Assembly: GCA_965662735.1 (NCBI GenBank)
Contig: CBFIIU010000008.1
Coordinates: forward strand, 1-64,000
Source of the DNA: JAYODZ01 sp965662735
GTDB taxonomy: Bacteria; Pseudomonadota; Alphaproteobacteria; RS24
Direction of reading: 5' to 3'
DNA length: 64,000 bases
Below, in pieces: positions 26,485-35,930 of this stretch; the first letter of the stretch is position 1, and every line of letters starts with the position of its first letter. The position numbers were made by a program, and so were the translations under genes. Under the pieces are notes generated by a model. That model worked only from the letters and a program-made list of their open reading frames with translations, searched no databases and was not told the DNA's origin.

Positions 26485-28473
26485 TCATTCATTTGCGACG
26501 GTGGATGACCTGAGCATTTGGCTGTCTCCGGCAAGACGCGGCGGGTTCGCGGACCACGCTTGCTGTTGCTGCTGCAAGGCGCCCGCCAAAATAATTTCGC
26601 GCACAAGCGCCGCGGCCTCAAACTGAAGCCCCAACCGCCGAAGCGTCCGCACCACCAGCTCAGCCTCTTCAGCTGTCCAATCCGCCACTGGCCGGCTGCC
26701 GAGATGCTCTTGCAGATAAATCGCAAGATCACCGAGGCGCCCCGCAAGCGCCAACTGATCGGCGCGAGTGACAGCTGCACCTGATACAGCCGCTCCCGAC
26801 ACAGACGCTCCCGACACAGACACCCCATCCGGATCTCGTAAGGCGCGCGCCAGTCGCGGCACAAGCGGCTCCGAAGTTGGAACCAGCAAGTCAATGTCGC
26901 CCTGAACACGCTGCGCTGACGCCGGCACCTTTAAGGACCCACCCCGCCACAAGGGAACGAGCTCCCGTGCCGGCACAGTGAGAAGGGATAGCGGAGCACC
27001 TGCCCGATCGAATGCGCGCATCACTTGCTCCGCCGAATCAACCTGCCCGACGCTCAGCAATGCGATAAAGGCAAGTGGTTGCAAAGCCGGTTCGGCGGCG
27101 TTGACCAAACGATCGAGATGCGGCGCAAGAAGTTGCGACATGGCATACCATGCATTTTGTTCAAGACCCACTGTGAGCAGAGCCTGCAACGCCTCAGGCT
27201 CAGATGCCGCCTGACCTTGGGCTTGACCTTGATCGAGCGCTATCCAGAGCGGAACCCAATTGGGCAAAGCGAACGGATCCTCACCCCTCCCTTCGGCCAT
27301 AGGTTCCTGCGATGGATCGCCGAGTTCGCCTGCAGGCGCTTCAGTCTGGCCTTCAATCGGTGCTGACGGCGGGGTCACGTCGCCAACTGATGGCTCCTCC
27401 ATCAAACGCGCCGACGGAGCCGCCCCTAAATTGGAGAGAACCGCGCGCAGATGCTCAACCGGCAAAAGGCCGAGCTCGACCGAGGCCAGTGAAGCGGCAA
27501 TTTGTAATCGCGGCGCAACATCATAAGACTGGGCCAAATAAGGATAAGCGGCCACAGGAAAGGCCGACAACGCCGCTGTGATCGGAACGCCAACAAGGCG
27601 CATTAAAGCAAATTGCGTGGCCGAAAGATAAGGCGGGATCACTCGGGGGGTCTGAGGCGCATCCACAGCATACATAAATGCGAGCTCACGAAAGAAAGGA
27701 TCGGCTTGCAGCAGTCCATCATGCAGCTCGAGCGCGAGCGTCGCGGCGGCTTTATCGCCTCGCGCCAGATGACACATAATGTCCGTCTCCACATAGAAGA
27801 TCGTATCGCGCGCCAAGGTTAAGCTGGGGCGCAACGCACACAGGCCTTCAAGATCTCCTGCGAGCAAATAACTCTCGGCATAGACCTGCGCGGTCTGAGC
27901 ATCCCGCTTTGCGGCCCCTGTCATCTCAACCATCGCTCGAACGGATCGGATCTCCCCAACATCCAGCAGTCGTCGCACCCGCGATGCAAACCAATCCGCC
28001 TCAGAGCCGCGTGGGGGACGAGCCGAACCTTGCAACACTGCTATTTCTAAATGTCTCAACACACGGCTCGACCCAATGGGCGGCAGGCGCTTGAGCGCTG
28101 GAATGACAAAGGCCGCGCGCGCGCCGTGCCACACATCTGGTCCGTAGCCCAAGTCGATGCCCACTTGACCGACCTCGAGTGTTCCCAAAGTGTCGATATC
28201 AATCGTCTCAGCCCGTCGCGGTATGGGTTCAGATAATGTGTTCTGCCACCCGAGTGCCGCCCGTTTTTCAGGAGACAGCTCTTGAACGATCTGGGGTGGA
28301 ATAATCAGCTGCCCCGGGCCGTCAGGAATGACTGGTGGCTTATCGGCGCGCCAAAACTGCGCCTGCACAGGATGGGCAACTAGCAAACCAACAAGCGCCA
28401 ACACAGCGAGAATGGATTGGCCCCGCAAAGCGCGGCACCAACCGATCTGTTTTCCACCTTGCCTTTGGGTCAT
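26485..28473 (-). CDS. Large periplasmic protein of unknown function
   Basis: I do not recognise a named family. The 662 residues start with a signal peptide (ILAVLALVGLLVAHPVQA, cleavage near residue 38). A mostly alpha-helical body rich in A, L and R follows, which looks like a helical-repeat (TPR/Sel1-like) fold. Near 570-590 a 15-bp DNA repeat (26762-26821, four units) encodes VSGAS/VSGAA repeats. Proteins of this size between xerD and aroK occur in other alphaproteobacteria. It is 9 bases after a small membrane protein gene (stop 28483) and 12 before xerD, so the three are probably one operon. The ATG at 28473 is used; a TTG lies at 28476. Confidence 0.7.
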   Translation of the reverse strand: MTQRQGGKQIGWCRALRGQSILAVLALVGLLVAHPVQAQFWRADKPPVIPDGPGQLIIPPQIVQELSPEKRAALGWQNTLSEPIPRRAETIDIDTLGTLEVGQVGIDLGYGPDVWHGARAAFVIPALKRLPPIGSSRVLRHLEIAVLQGSARPPRGSEADWFASRVRRLLDVGEIRSVRAMVEMTGAAKRDAQTAQVYAESYLLAGDLEGLCALRPSLTLARDTIFYVETDIMCHLARGDKAAATLALELHDGLLQADPFFRELAFMYAVDAPQTPRVIPPYLSATQFALMRLVGVPITAALSAFPVAAYPYLAQSYDVAPRLQIAASLASVELGLLPVEHLRAVLSNLGAAPSARLMEEPSVGDVTPPSAPIEGQTEAPAGELGDPSQEPMAEGRGEDPFALPNWVPLWIALDQGQAQGQAASEPEALQALLTVGLEQNAWYAMSQLLAPHLDRLVNAAEPALQPLAFIALLSVGQVDSAEQVMRAFDRAGAPLSLLTVPARELVPLWRGGSLKVPASAQRVQGDIDLLVPTSEPLVPRLARALRDPDGVSVSGASVSGAAVSGAAVTRADQLALAGRLGDLAIYLQEHLGSRPVADWTAEEAELVVRTLRRLGLQFEAAALVREIILAGALQQQQQAWSANPPRLAGDSQMLRSSTVANE

Positions 28474-28482
28474 CAACCCGCT

Positions 28483-28620
28483 CTAACGCGAACTTGCGGG
28501 TGGCTCAAGAACATCGACCACTGTTTCTTGGCTGGGTGACACAAAAGTGGCGAGCCCGCCAATGACAAGCGCCAGAGAAGCGATGACAATTAAACCAATA
28601 AGATAAGGTCGCGCAATCAT
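28483..28620 (-). CDS. Small single-pass membrane protein, 45 residues
   Basis: A short reading frame not previously listed: ATG at 28620 preceded at ideal distance (5 bases) by AAGGAG. The product starts MIARPYLIGLIVIASLALVI, continues GGLATFV and ends PPASSR. Residues 6-27 form one membrane helix with a short positively charged cytoplasmic start, leaving about 18 residues outside. A good promoter lies 80 bases upstream (28702-28730). The strong ribosome binding site, codon use and tight spacing to the following periplasmic protein gene support it as real. Function unknown; it may anchor or partner that protein. Confidence 0.7.
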   Translation of the reverse strand: MIARPYLIGLIVIASLALVIGGLATFVSPSQETVVDVLEPPASSR

Positions 28621-28701
28621 GCTAACTCCTTGTAATAAGACCGATCACCGAATCTCTTCATCTTACACCATCTCACCCGCGACGCGACCTTACCAAAAAA
28701 A

Positions 28702-28730
28702 ATTATCCAGCTAGTGCACATAGCAAGCAA
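28702..28730 (-). promoter_or_regulatory. Promoter for the small membrane protein operon
   Basis: On the minus strand, -35 TTGCTT (28725-28730), a 17-base spacer and -10 GATAAT (28702-28707) point at the 45-residue membrane protein gene. Confidence 0.5.
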
Positions 28731-28774
28731 CATGCTTATATGTTAGACCTGTATTTGGAGATTTTGTTCATTCA

Positions 28775-29338
28775 ATGACACTGAATAAACCAATTGTTCT
28801 CGTCGGCATGATGGGCGCTGGCAAAACAACCGTTGGCGCTCGGCTCGCGCAGCGGCTTGGTGTTCCTTTCATTGACGCAGATGACGAAATCGAAAAAGCC
28901 GCCCAAATGCAAATTACCGAACTATTTGAGCAGTTCGGAGAGGCCTATTTTCGTGATGGCGAAAGGCGGGTGATTGAGAGATTGCTGAATGATCGCCCCA
29001 TTGTTCTTGCCACTGGCGGCGGGGCATTTATGGATGAACGCACCCGAGCCCTCATTCAAGCCCGAGCACATTCTGTGTGGCTGAGAGTGCCGCTTGATGA
29101 GCTCGAGAAACGGGTCAAGAAGCGCCCCGATAAGCGGCCGCTGCTCAAAGGCGGAAATATCAAAGAGAAGCTGCGCGATCTCTCGGCAATCCGTGACCCG
29201 ATTTATGCCATGGCCGATTTAACCTGCGATGGCGCCAGCGGCGACCAGGACCATACGGTCACTGTGATGATGGGTCTTTTGGGCTTATCCGATAAGGCGG
29301 ATGGGCCGACAGCAACATCTTGCTCGAATTCAAACTAA
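28775..29338 (+). CDS. aroK: Shikimate kinase
   Basis: AroK phosphorylates shikimate with ATP in aromatic amino-acid synthesis. The 187 residues hold the P-loop GMMGAGKTT (11-19), the shikimate-binding D33/D35 region (FIDADDEIE), R-rich GERRVIERLL and the GGGAF loop. It ends with a short Ser/Asn tail. The only possible start is ATG 28775; the GGAG upstream is 14 bases away, farther than ideal. aroB follows after 26 bases and catalyses the second step of the same pathway. Confidence 0.94.
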   Translation: MTLNKPIVLVGMMGAGKTTVGARLAQRLGVPFIDADDEIEKAAQMQITELFEQFGEAYFRDGERRVIERLLNDRPIVLATGGGAFMDERTRALIQARAHSVWLRVPLDELEKRVKKRPDKRPLLKGGNIKEKLRDLSAIRDPIYAMADLTCDGASGDQDHTVTVMMGLLGLSDKADGPTATSCSNSN

Positions 29339-29364
29339 GCCTGTGTTATGTGAATGGTCACACC

Positions 29365-30492
29365 ATGAAAAATGATCAGCTGAAAACAATTCATGTCGAT
29401 CTCCTTGAAAGAGGATATGACATTCACATCGGGGCAGGTCTGCTTTCCCAAGCAGGAACTCTTTTAGCGCCTTTGCTGTCGCGTCCGAGAGCGGCCATCG
29501 TCGCCGATGCGGCATTGAGCCAATCGCACCACCAGACGCTTAGCCAAGCACTAGCCGATGAAAACNNNNNNNNNNNNNNNNNNNNNNNNNNNNNNNNNNN
29601 NNNNNNNNNNNNNNNNNNNNNNNNNNNNNNNNNNNNNNNNNNNNNNNNNNNNNNNNNNNNNNNNNNNNNNNNNNNNNNNNNNNNNNNNNNNNNNNNNNNN
29701 NNNNNNNNNNNNNNNNNNNNNNNNNNNNNNNNNNNNNNNNNNNNNNNNNNNNNNNNNNNNNNNNNNNNAACATTGCTCGCTCAGGTCGATAGCAGCGTGG
29801 GGGGCAAAACAGGTATTAATACCGCGCATGGTAAAAATTTAATTGGCGCTTTTCATCAGCCCTCTATCGTTTTAGCCGATGTGGACGTATTGGCGACGCT
29901 GAGCGACCGCGACTATCGCGCGGGGTATGCAGAAATAATTAAATACGGCGTTCTGGGCGATGCGTCCTTTTTCAGCTGGCTTGAAACTGAAAACCAGTCA
30001 ATTTTGGGTCACGACACGGCGGCGCTCATGCATGCGATCGCGCAGAGTTGCACCATGAAAGCTGATATTGTGAAGCGCGATGAACGCGAGACCGGTGAAC
30101 GGGCCTTATTGAATTTGGGACACACATTTGCGCATGCCTTTGAGGCCCATGCTGGCTATGACGGCAAATTATTGCATGGCGAGGCGGTGGCGCTTGGAAT
30201 GGTTCTGGCTGTCACCTATTCAGCCCGTCTGGGCCTGTGTTCAGATGATGCCGCTCGGCGTGTATCTTCGCTGATTGCCCAAGCGGGACTGCCGACCCAG
30301 ATCAGTGAAATTGGCACCTATCATGCGGCTGATTTAATCGATGCCATGGCCCAAGATAAAAAAGTCGTCGATGGACAGCTTCGCCTTGTTCTGACGCGCG
30401 ATATTGGGCAAGCCTTCGTCGCCGAGCATATTGACACATCTGACCTCTTTGCTTTTTTGGTTGATAGCGGCGCAACGGATCGACCCTCATGA
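29365..30492 (+). CDS. aroB: 3-dehydroquinate synthase
   Basis: AroB makes dehydroquinate from DAHP using NAD and a divalent metal. The visible parts include HVDLLERGYDIHIGAGLL at the start, DSSVGGKTGINTAHGKNLIGAFHQP, and the metal-binding GERALLNLGHTFAHAFEAH and LLHGEAVALGM. A 203-base N run (29566-29768) removes the NAD-binding region but keeps frame, giving 375 residues. I use ATG 29365; an in-frame GTG at 29350 is possible. The end overlaps the next gene by four bases (ATGA). Confidence 0.94.
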   Translation: MKNDQLKTIHVDLLERGYDIHIGAGLLSQAGTLLAPLLSRPRAAIVADAALSQSHHQTLSQALADENXXXXXXXXXXXXXXXXXXXXXXXXXXXXXXXXXXXXXXXXXXXXXXXXXXXXXXXXXXXXXXXXXXXXTLLAQVDSSVGGKTGINTAHGKNLIGAFHQPSIVLADVDVLATLSDRDYRAGYAEIIKYGVLGDASFFSWLETENQSILGHDTAALMHAIAQSCTMKADIVKRDERETGERALLNLGHTFAHAFEAHAGYDGKLLHGEAVALGMVLAVTYSARLGLCSDDAARRVSSLIAQAGLPTQISEIGTYHAADLIDAMAQDKKVVDGQLRLVLTRDIGQAFVAEHIDTSDLFAFLVDSGATDRPS

Positions 30493-31790
30493 CGTTCACC
30501 TTCATCGATAGCGCGACCAGCCTCACCCTATTAGTCATTCTCGGGCTCATCGTGTGCTCCGGAATTTTATCCGGATCCGAAACCGCCCTCACGGCGGCGT
30601 CGCGCATCCGCATGACAAAACTCGCTGAGGAGGGGAGCCGCCCTGCCCAATGGGTGAATTTCCTTCTCGATCGGCAGGAGCAATTATTGAGCGCGATTTT
30701 GCTTCTCAATAATCTCGTGAATATTTTAGCCTCGGTTTTGGCAACAAGCCTATTTCTCCGCCTTTTGGGGGAGTCGGGCGTCGTTTATGCCACAATTGTG
30801 ATGACGGTGATTGTCGTCATATTTGCTGAAGTGCTGCCCAAAACCTACGCCATTTCATCGCCAGATCTCACAGCCATGCGGGTGGCTGGGCTGCTTAGAA
30901 TTTTAATCATCATCTTGCGACCCTTTACTTGGATTTTACAGCGTATTTCGCGCCTCACCCTACGTCTGGCAGGCGTTAAAGATGAAGAGGTCGCATCGCT
31001 TTTGGCGCCACATGATGAGATCCGAGGGGCCATTGATCTGCATCACCAAGAAGGCGGCGTAGTGAAACTAGATCGCGATATGTTGGGGGGCATCCTCGAC
31101 TTGCGCTCAATCTCTGTGAGTGAGGTTATGGTGCATCGCAAAAATATGTTCATGATTGATGCCGACCTTCCCGCCCAAGATATTACCCAGCAAATGCTGG
31201 AGAGCCCTTACACACGGGTGCCGCTCTGGCGCGAGAATACAGAGAATATTGTTGGCGTGTTGCACGCCCGCGATGTTTTAAAAGCCCTCGCCGCTAGCCC
31301 CAACGGCGCCCAGGGGATCGTCCTGACCGACATTATGAAACCGCCTTGGTTTGTCCCCGAGACAACCCCTCTCACGGATCAATTATCCCTGTTTCGTCGG
31401 GAAAAAGCGCATTTCGCTCTGGTTGTTGATGAATATGCGGCGCTTATGGGGTTGGTCACAATGGAAGACATATTGGAAGAAATTGTCGGCCATATTCACG
31501 ATGAATATGATGAACCAGAGGGAGAGGTTCGGCGGCTCCAAGATGGTTCGATTGAGGTGCGTGGTGATATGAGCATTCGCGACTTAAATCGCGATATGGG
31601 ATGGTCCTTGCCGGATGAAGAGGCGACAACCATTGCCGGGCTTGTGATCCATGAGGCGCGAACCATTCCCGATGTTGGGCAGATTTTTGTTTTTTACGGA
31701 TATCGGTTTCGCGTCATGACACGGCAACGCAACCAAATCATGATGGTCCGGATTTCTCCTGCCGATCGATCTCACCATTCGCGGGCTTAG
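30489..31790 (+). CDS. CorC/HlyC family CNNM-domain transporter
   Basis: This 433-residue protein has a DUF21/CNNM membrane domain with three to four helices (about 8-145). A CBS pair (about 205-325, VSEVMVHRKNMFMID and LVVDEYAALMGLVTMEDILEEIVG) and a C-terminal CorC_HlyC domain (about 345-425) follow. Members are linked to magnesium or cobalt efflux. It is translationally coupled to aroB (ATGA overlap), an arrangement common in alphaproteobacteria although the functional link is unclear. Confidence 0.92.
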   Translation: MTFTFIDSATSLTLLVILGLIVCSGILSGSETALTAASRIRMTKLAEEGSRPAQWVNFLLDRQEQLLSAILLLNNLVNILASVLATSLFLRLLGESGVVYATIVMTVIVVIFAEVLPKTYAISSPDLTAMRVAGLLRILIIILRPFTWILQRISRLTLRLAGVKDEEVASLLAPHDEIRGAIDLHHQEGGVVKLDRDMLGGILDLRSISVSEVMVHRKNMFMIDADLPAQDITQQMLESPYTRVPLWRENTENIVGVLHARDVLKALAASPNGAQGIVLTDIMKPPWFVPETTPLTDQLSLFRREKAHFALVVDEYAALMGLVTMEDILEEIVGHIHDEYDEPEGEVRRLQDGSIEVRGDMSIRDLNRDMGWSLPDEEATTIAGLVIHEARTIPDVGQIFVFYGYRFRVMTRQRNQIMMVRISPADRSHHSRA

Positions 31791-31816
31791 CTCTTTAGTT
31801 TTCGGGTTTAGCCCCT

Positions 31817-32098
31817 TTATCCCAAGCGCTCTAGCTCACTGGGCGTGAGCGCCTTAATCGATAAGGCATGGATCTGCGAGGCCAGTTCATCGGCGAGGCA
31901 GGACATAATCAATCGCTGGCGGGCGACACGGTTATGCGGCGTGAATGCATCCGATACAATATAAACGTGAAAATGACTTTCGCCGCCCTCACGAGCGCCT
32001 GAATGGCCCGCATGTTTTGCCGATTCGTCGGTGATCTCGAGTTCACTTGGCAAAAACGCCTGGGATAATTTAGCGCGAATTGTATCGACCATAGCCAT
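31817..32098 (-). CDS. bolA: BolA family protein
   Basis: BolA-like proteins bind monothiol glutaredoxins through a shared Fe-S cluster and can regulate transcription. The 93 residues include the fold's core: SHFHVYIVSDAF, RVARQRLIMSCLADEL and IHALSIKALTP, with the conserved H in the first and the C-terminal H of the fold. GAGGA lies about ten bases before the ATG at 32098; ATG 32092 is also possible. It is divergent from the J-domain gene, as in other alphaproteobacteria. Confidence 0.9.
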   Translation of the reverse strand: MAMVDTIRAKLSQAFLPSELEITDESAKHAGHSGAREGGESHFHVYIVSDAFTPHNRVARQRLIMSCLADELASQIHALSIKALTPSELERLG

Positions 32099-32241
32099 GC
32101 GGCATTTTCCTCACATTTCGAAAAAGCGTTTATCGCAAAAGCGTCTAACCGCTCTATATACAGCTCTGTATCAACAACGCATCAGTGAGGCAAGCCCATG
32201 AAACAGTGGCAATCGCCACGAAACCATGGCAGTTTGACATC

Positions 32242-32826
32242 ATGAAATTATCGTCAAAGTACTTTGATATGATCCGGATTCACAGGCCGGAAGAGATTGT
32301 CGCAGAGACCCGCCGATCATGTGATTGGCCGGCATGCGACGGNNNNNNNNNNNNNNNNNNNNNNNNNNNNNNNNNNNNNNNNNNNNNNNNNNNNNNNNNN
32401 NNNNNNNNNNNNNNNNNNNNNNNNNNNNNNNNNNNNNNNNNNNNNNNNNNNNNNNNNNNNNNNNNNNNNNNNNNNNNNNNNNNNNNNNNNNNNNNNNNNN
32501 NNNNNNNNNNNNNNNNNNNNNNNNNNNNNNNNNNNNNNNNNNNNNNNNNNNNNNNNNNNNNNNNNNNNNNNNNNNNNNNNNNNNNNNNNNNNNNNNNNNN
32601 NNNNNNNNNNNNNNNNNNNNNNNNNNNNNNNNNNNNNNNNNNNNNNNNNNNNNNNNATATGCTGGATCTTGACGAAACAGCCGATGCCAAGGCCGTCCGT
32701 CAGCGATACAAACAGCTGATCAAGAAATACCATCCAGACAGCAATGGCGGTGATCGCCGATATGAAGACCAGCTTCAGCGCGTCATCAAGTCGTATCAAT
32801 ATCTGAAGGCGTCAGGCTTTTGCTAA
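32242..32826 (+). CDS. J-domain protein with C-terminal J domain
   Basis: The C-terminal 50 residues form a J domain with the HPD motif (KKYHPDSNGG) that stimulates DnaK's ATPase. The N-terminus MKLSSKYFDMIRI is typical of the alphaproteobacterial DnaJ-like protein found between bolA and cobS. A 314-base N run (32343-32656) hides most of the middle; the frame is kept and the total is about 194 residues. I prefer the ATG at 32242 over 32185 because of that conserved start. No clear ribosome binding site is visible. Confidence 0.8.
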   Translation: MKLSSKYFDMIRIHRPEEIVAETRRSCDWPACDXXXXXXXXXXXXXXXXXXXXXXXXXXXXXXXXXXXXXXXXXXXXXXXXXXXXXXXXXXXXXXXXXXXXXXXXXXXXXXXXXXXXXXXXXXXXXXXXXXXXXXXXXXMLDLDETADAKAVRQRYKQLIKKYHPDSNGGDRRYEDQLQRVIKSYQYLKASGFC

Positions 32827-32900
32827 GCGCCTTTATTTGCTAACACCTCTCACAGTAATTACAGTGCAACGAATTTAGTTGGGGATGAGTGGAGATAATA

Positions 32901-33914
32901 ATGGGTCATCAATCGGAACACATGAATAAAGCAGAACAAACGGGAGCGATGCCATCTCAGCCGGATACCACCGTGTCTGCTCGCGAGACCTTTGGTGTCG
33001 ATATTGATATGGACATCCCCGCTTTTTCAACCAGCAGCGAATATGTGCCGGAAAGCGACCCCGATTATTTATTCGACAAACAAACCACGCTCGCCTTGCT
33101 CGCCGGCTTTGCCTTCAATCGTCGGGTTATGGTGCAAGGCTATCACGGCACGGGTAAATCCACGCATATTGAGCAAATCGCCGCCCGCCTCAATTGGCCC
33201 TGCGTGCGGGTGAATTTGGATAGCCATGTGAGCCGGATCGATCTCGTGGGTAAGGATGCAATTGTGCTGCGCGATGGCAAACAAGTGACCGAGTTTCAAG
33301 AAGGTATTTTGCCCTGGGCGCTGCAAAACCCCGTTGCTCTGGTCTTTGATGAATATGATGCGGGCCGTCCTGACGTGATGTTTGTCATCCAGCGCGTGCT
33401 CGAAGTATCGGGGAAATTGACCCTGCTCGACCAAAGCAAAGTTATTCGACCTCATCCGTTTTTCCGACTTTTTGCCACCACCAACACGATTGGGCTTGGC
33501 GACACATCAGGACTTTATCACGGCACTCAGCAAATCAACCAAGGCCAGATGGACCGCTGGAACATTGTGACCACCCTCAATTATTTATCGCATGATCGTG
33601 AAACCGACATCGTGCATGCAAAAGCCAAGGGCTATGAGGGCGCAGAGGGTCGCGAAAAAATTGCTGCAATGGTGCGCGTCGCCGACCTTACACGATCCGC
33701 TTTCATCAATGGCGATCTCTCGACGGTGATGAGCCCCCGTACCGTGCTTACCTGGGCCGAGAATGCGCAAATTCTGGGTGATATTGGCTTTGCCTTTCAG
33801 GTCACCTTCCTAAACAAATGCGATGAGCTCGAACGCCCAACCGTGGCTGAGTTTTATCAACGGTGTTTAGGCAGTGATCTACCGCAAAGTGCAACCAGCG
33901 TCTTAGCCCAGTAA
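32901..33914 (+). CDS. cobS: Cobaltochelatase AAA+ subunit CobS
   Basis: CobS is the MoxR-type AAA+ ATPase that, with CobT and CobN, inserts cobalt into hydrogenobyrinate diamide during aerobic B12 synthesis. The 337 residues include the N-terminal CobS leader region (about 25-60), Walker A GYHGTGKST (about 80-88), Walker B VALVFDEYDAG and the sensor region FRLFATTNTIGLGDTSG. GGAG is six bases before ATG 32901. cobT follows 11 bases later. cobN and other cobalamin genes are not in the window. Confidence 0.94.
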   Translation: MGHQSEHMNKAEQTGAMPSQPDTTVSARETFGVDIDMDIPAFSTSSEYVPESDPDYLFDKQTTLALLAGFAFNRRVMVQGYHGTGKSTHIEQIAARLNWPCVRVNLDSHVSRIDLVGKDAIVLRDGKQVTEFQEGILPWALQNPVALVFDEYDAGRPDVMFVIQRVLEVSGKLTLLDQSKVIRPHPFFRLFATTNTIGLGDTSGLYHGTQQINQGQMDRWNIVTTLNYLSHDRETDIVHAKAKGYEGAEGREKIAAMVRVADLTRSAFINGDLSTVMSPRTVLTWAENAQILGDIGFAFQVTFLNKCDELERPTVAEFYQRCLGSDLPQSATSVLAQ

Positions 33915-33925
33915 GCGAGTTTGTG

Positions 33926-35842
33926 ATGAGCGAGACCGAACTGGACCGGTTCAAACGTGCTGTCAGTCAGACCATGCGGTCGATTTCTGAAGAGCCTGAA
34001 CTGGTCGTCTCGTTCGGCGCCGAGACACCGAGCTTGGCCGGTTTAAAAGCGCGTATTACCAACCCACCGCGGGATTTACCCGATAATGACCGACAAATTG
34101 TGCGCGGTCAGAGCGATGCCTTGGCTTTGGAGCTGGCCCATCATGATGTTGCCATCACCCAAAAACAAATCCCCTCAGACCCCACCGCGCGCGCGGCCTT
34201 TCAGGCGGTCGAGCGGGCGCGCTACGAGGCCTTGGGGTCCCGTGCGATGCCCGGTATCGCACGAAACATTTCGGACATGCATAATGATCGGTGTCGCCGA
34301 TTGGGCTTTACGGGCGAAATGAGCCGCGACGAAGCCCCCCTCGCCGAGGCGTTGGGGTTCATGGTGCAAGAACGATTAAGCGGCACACCCATACCGGAGG
34401 CCGCGCGGGGTGTGGTCGACGCTTGGCGCGATTGGATCGATGAGCGCGTCGGGGAGCATTTAGAGCGCTTAGGCGAGACCATTGGCGACCAACAGAGTTT
34501 TGGCGAGCTTTCCCGCGATATATTGGTGCAGCTTGATCTCATGGAAGATGGCGCGCAGGAAGGCTCTCAAGAAGATAGCTCCGACGGCGAAAATGCGGAT
34601 GATGGCTCTCAAGAAGGGGAAAGCGGCGACGCCTCTATGGAGCAAGGCGAAAGCGGTGAGGAGGTCGACGCCTCGGATGGTGATGCCCTGGATGGCGATG
34701 ACGAAACCATGCAAATGGAGGGCGACGAGCTCGCCGGGGAAAGCGCCGGCGACGAGACCGGAGAAACCGTGAACGCTAATTTCCGCGAGGGTCCGATCAC
34801 GCCCGAAAAGACACAATATCGGGTTTTCACAGCCAAATTTGACGAGGTCATTGATGCCGAGGACCTCTGTGACGCCGATGAACTGGCCAGATTGCGCAGC
34901 TATCTCGACCAACAATTACAAAATCTGCAAGGTGTTGTCGCGCGCTTAGCCAACCGATTACAACGGCGCCTGCAAGCTAAGCAGAACCGGGCTTGGGATT
35001 TTGACCTCGAGGAAGGCTATCTCGATCCCGCGCGCTTATCGCGGATCGTCATCGACCCAACCCAGCCGCTCTCCTATAAACAAGAACAAGACACAAAGTT
35101 TCGGGACACGGTGGTCAGCATTTTACTCGATAATTCAGGGTCGATGCGCGGACGCCCCATCACAGTCGCGGCCATGAGCGCCGATATTTTGGCGCGGACG
35201 CTCGAGCGGTGCAATGTAAAAACCGAAATTTTGGGTTTCACCACGCGCGCCTGGAAAGGCGGCCAAGCCCGCGAATTATGGATGAGCGAGGGCAAGCCCG
35301 TTTACCCCGGTCGCCTCAATGATTTGCGCCATATAATATATAAAAATGCGGATACGCCTTGGCGGCGCGCGCGACGCAATTTGGGCTTGATGATGCGGGA
35401 AGGCTTGCTGAAAGAAAATATTGATGGCGAGGCTTTGCTGTGGGCGCATGAGCGCCTGCTCGGTCGTCCCGAACAACGTCGGATCTTAATGGTTATCTCC
35501 GACGGCGCCCCGGTAGACGACAGCACCTTGTCGGTGAATGCTGGTAATTATCTCGAAAAACACCTGCGCAATGTCATTGAAGACATTGAAACGCGGTCGC
35601 CGGTTGAACTCATTGCAATCGGGATTGGTCATGACGTCACCCGCTATTATCGCCGAGCCGTGACGATCGTTGATGCGGAGCAATTGGGTGGTGCGATGAC
35701 AGACAAACTTGCCGAGCTGTTTGACGAAACGCCAGTGGAGAAAAAACGGTCAGGACCGGTCAGCAATACGGGCGCCCTCGCGCAACACGCAAAAAGTTTC
35801 CGAACCGGCCACACCCCGATCCGCAAATCCAGCCCTGCCTAA
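33926..35842 (+). CDS. cobT: Cobaltochelatase subunit CobT
   Basis: CobT forms the ring complex with CobS. The 638-residue protein has an N-terminal helical domain. A highly acidic segment (about 212-285, many D/E/G/S, with imperfect GSQE repeats) and a C-terminal von Willebrand A domain follow. The MIDAS motif DNSGS is at 402-406, the threonine/aspartate region lies near ISDGAPVDD, and HDVTRYYRRAVTIVDA is near the end. The start is ATG 33926, or GTG 33923 one codon earlier. It forms an operon with cobS. Confidence 0.94.
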   Translation: MSETELDRFKRAVSQTMRSISEEPELVVSFGAETPSLAGLKARITNPPRDLPDNDRQIVRGQSDALALELAHHDVAITQKQIPSDPTARAAFQAVERARYEALGSRAMPGIARNISDMHNDRCRRLGFTGEMSRDEAPLAEALGFMVQERLSGTPIPEAARGVVDAWRDWIDERVGEHLERLGETIGDQQSFGELSRDILVQLDLMEDGAQEGSQEDSSDGENADDGSQEGESGDASMEQGESGEEVDASDGDALDGDDETMQMEGDELAGESAGDETGETVNANFREGPITPEKTQYRVFTAKFDEVIDAEDLCDADELARLRSYLDQQLQNLQGVVARLANRLQRRLQAKQNRAWDFDLEEGYLDPARLSRIVIDPTQPLSYKQEQDTKFRDTVVSILLDNSGSMRGRPITVAAMSADILARTLERCNVKTEILGFTTRAWKGGQARELWMSEGKPVYPGRLNDLRHIIYKNADTPWRRARRNLGLMMREGLLKENIDGEALLWAHERLLGRPEQRRILMVISDGAPVDDSTLSVNAGNYLEKHLRNVIEDIETRSPVELIAIGIGHDVTRYYRRAVTIVDAEQLGGAMTDKLAELFDETPVEKKRSGPVSNTGALAQHAKSFRTGHTPIRKSSPA

Positions 35843-35930
35843 TCGCGCGAGCGAATGCGCACGCCATTATGTCCCGCATCGCGCTGGGGCAGACACGTCA
35901 ATAAATTATAAAATTAAATAAAGAGTGGCC

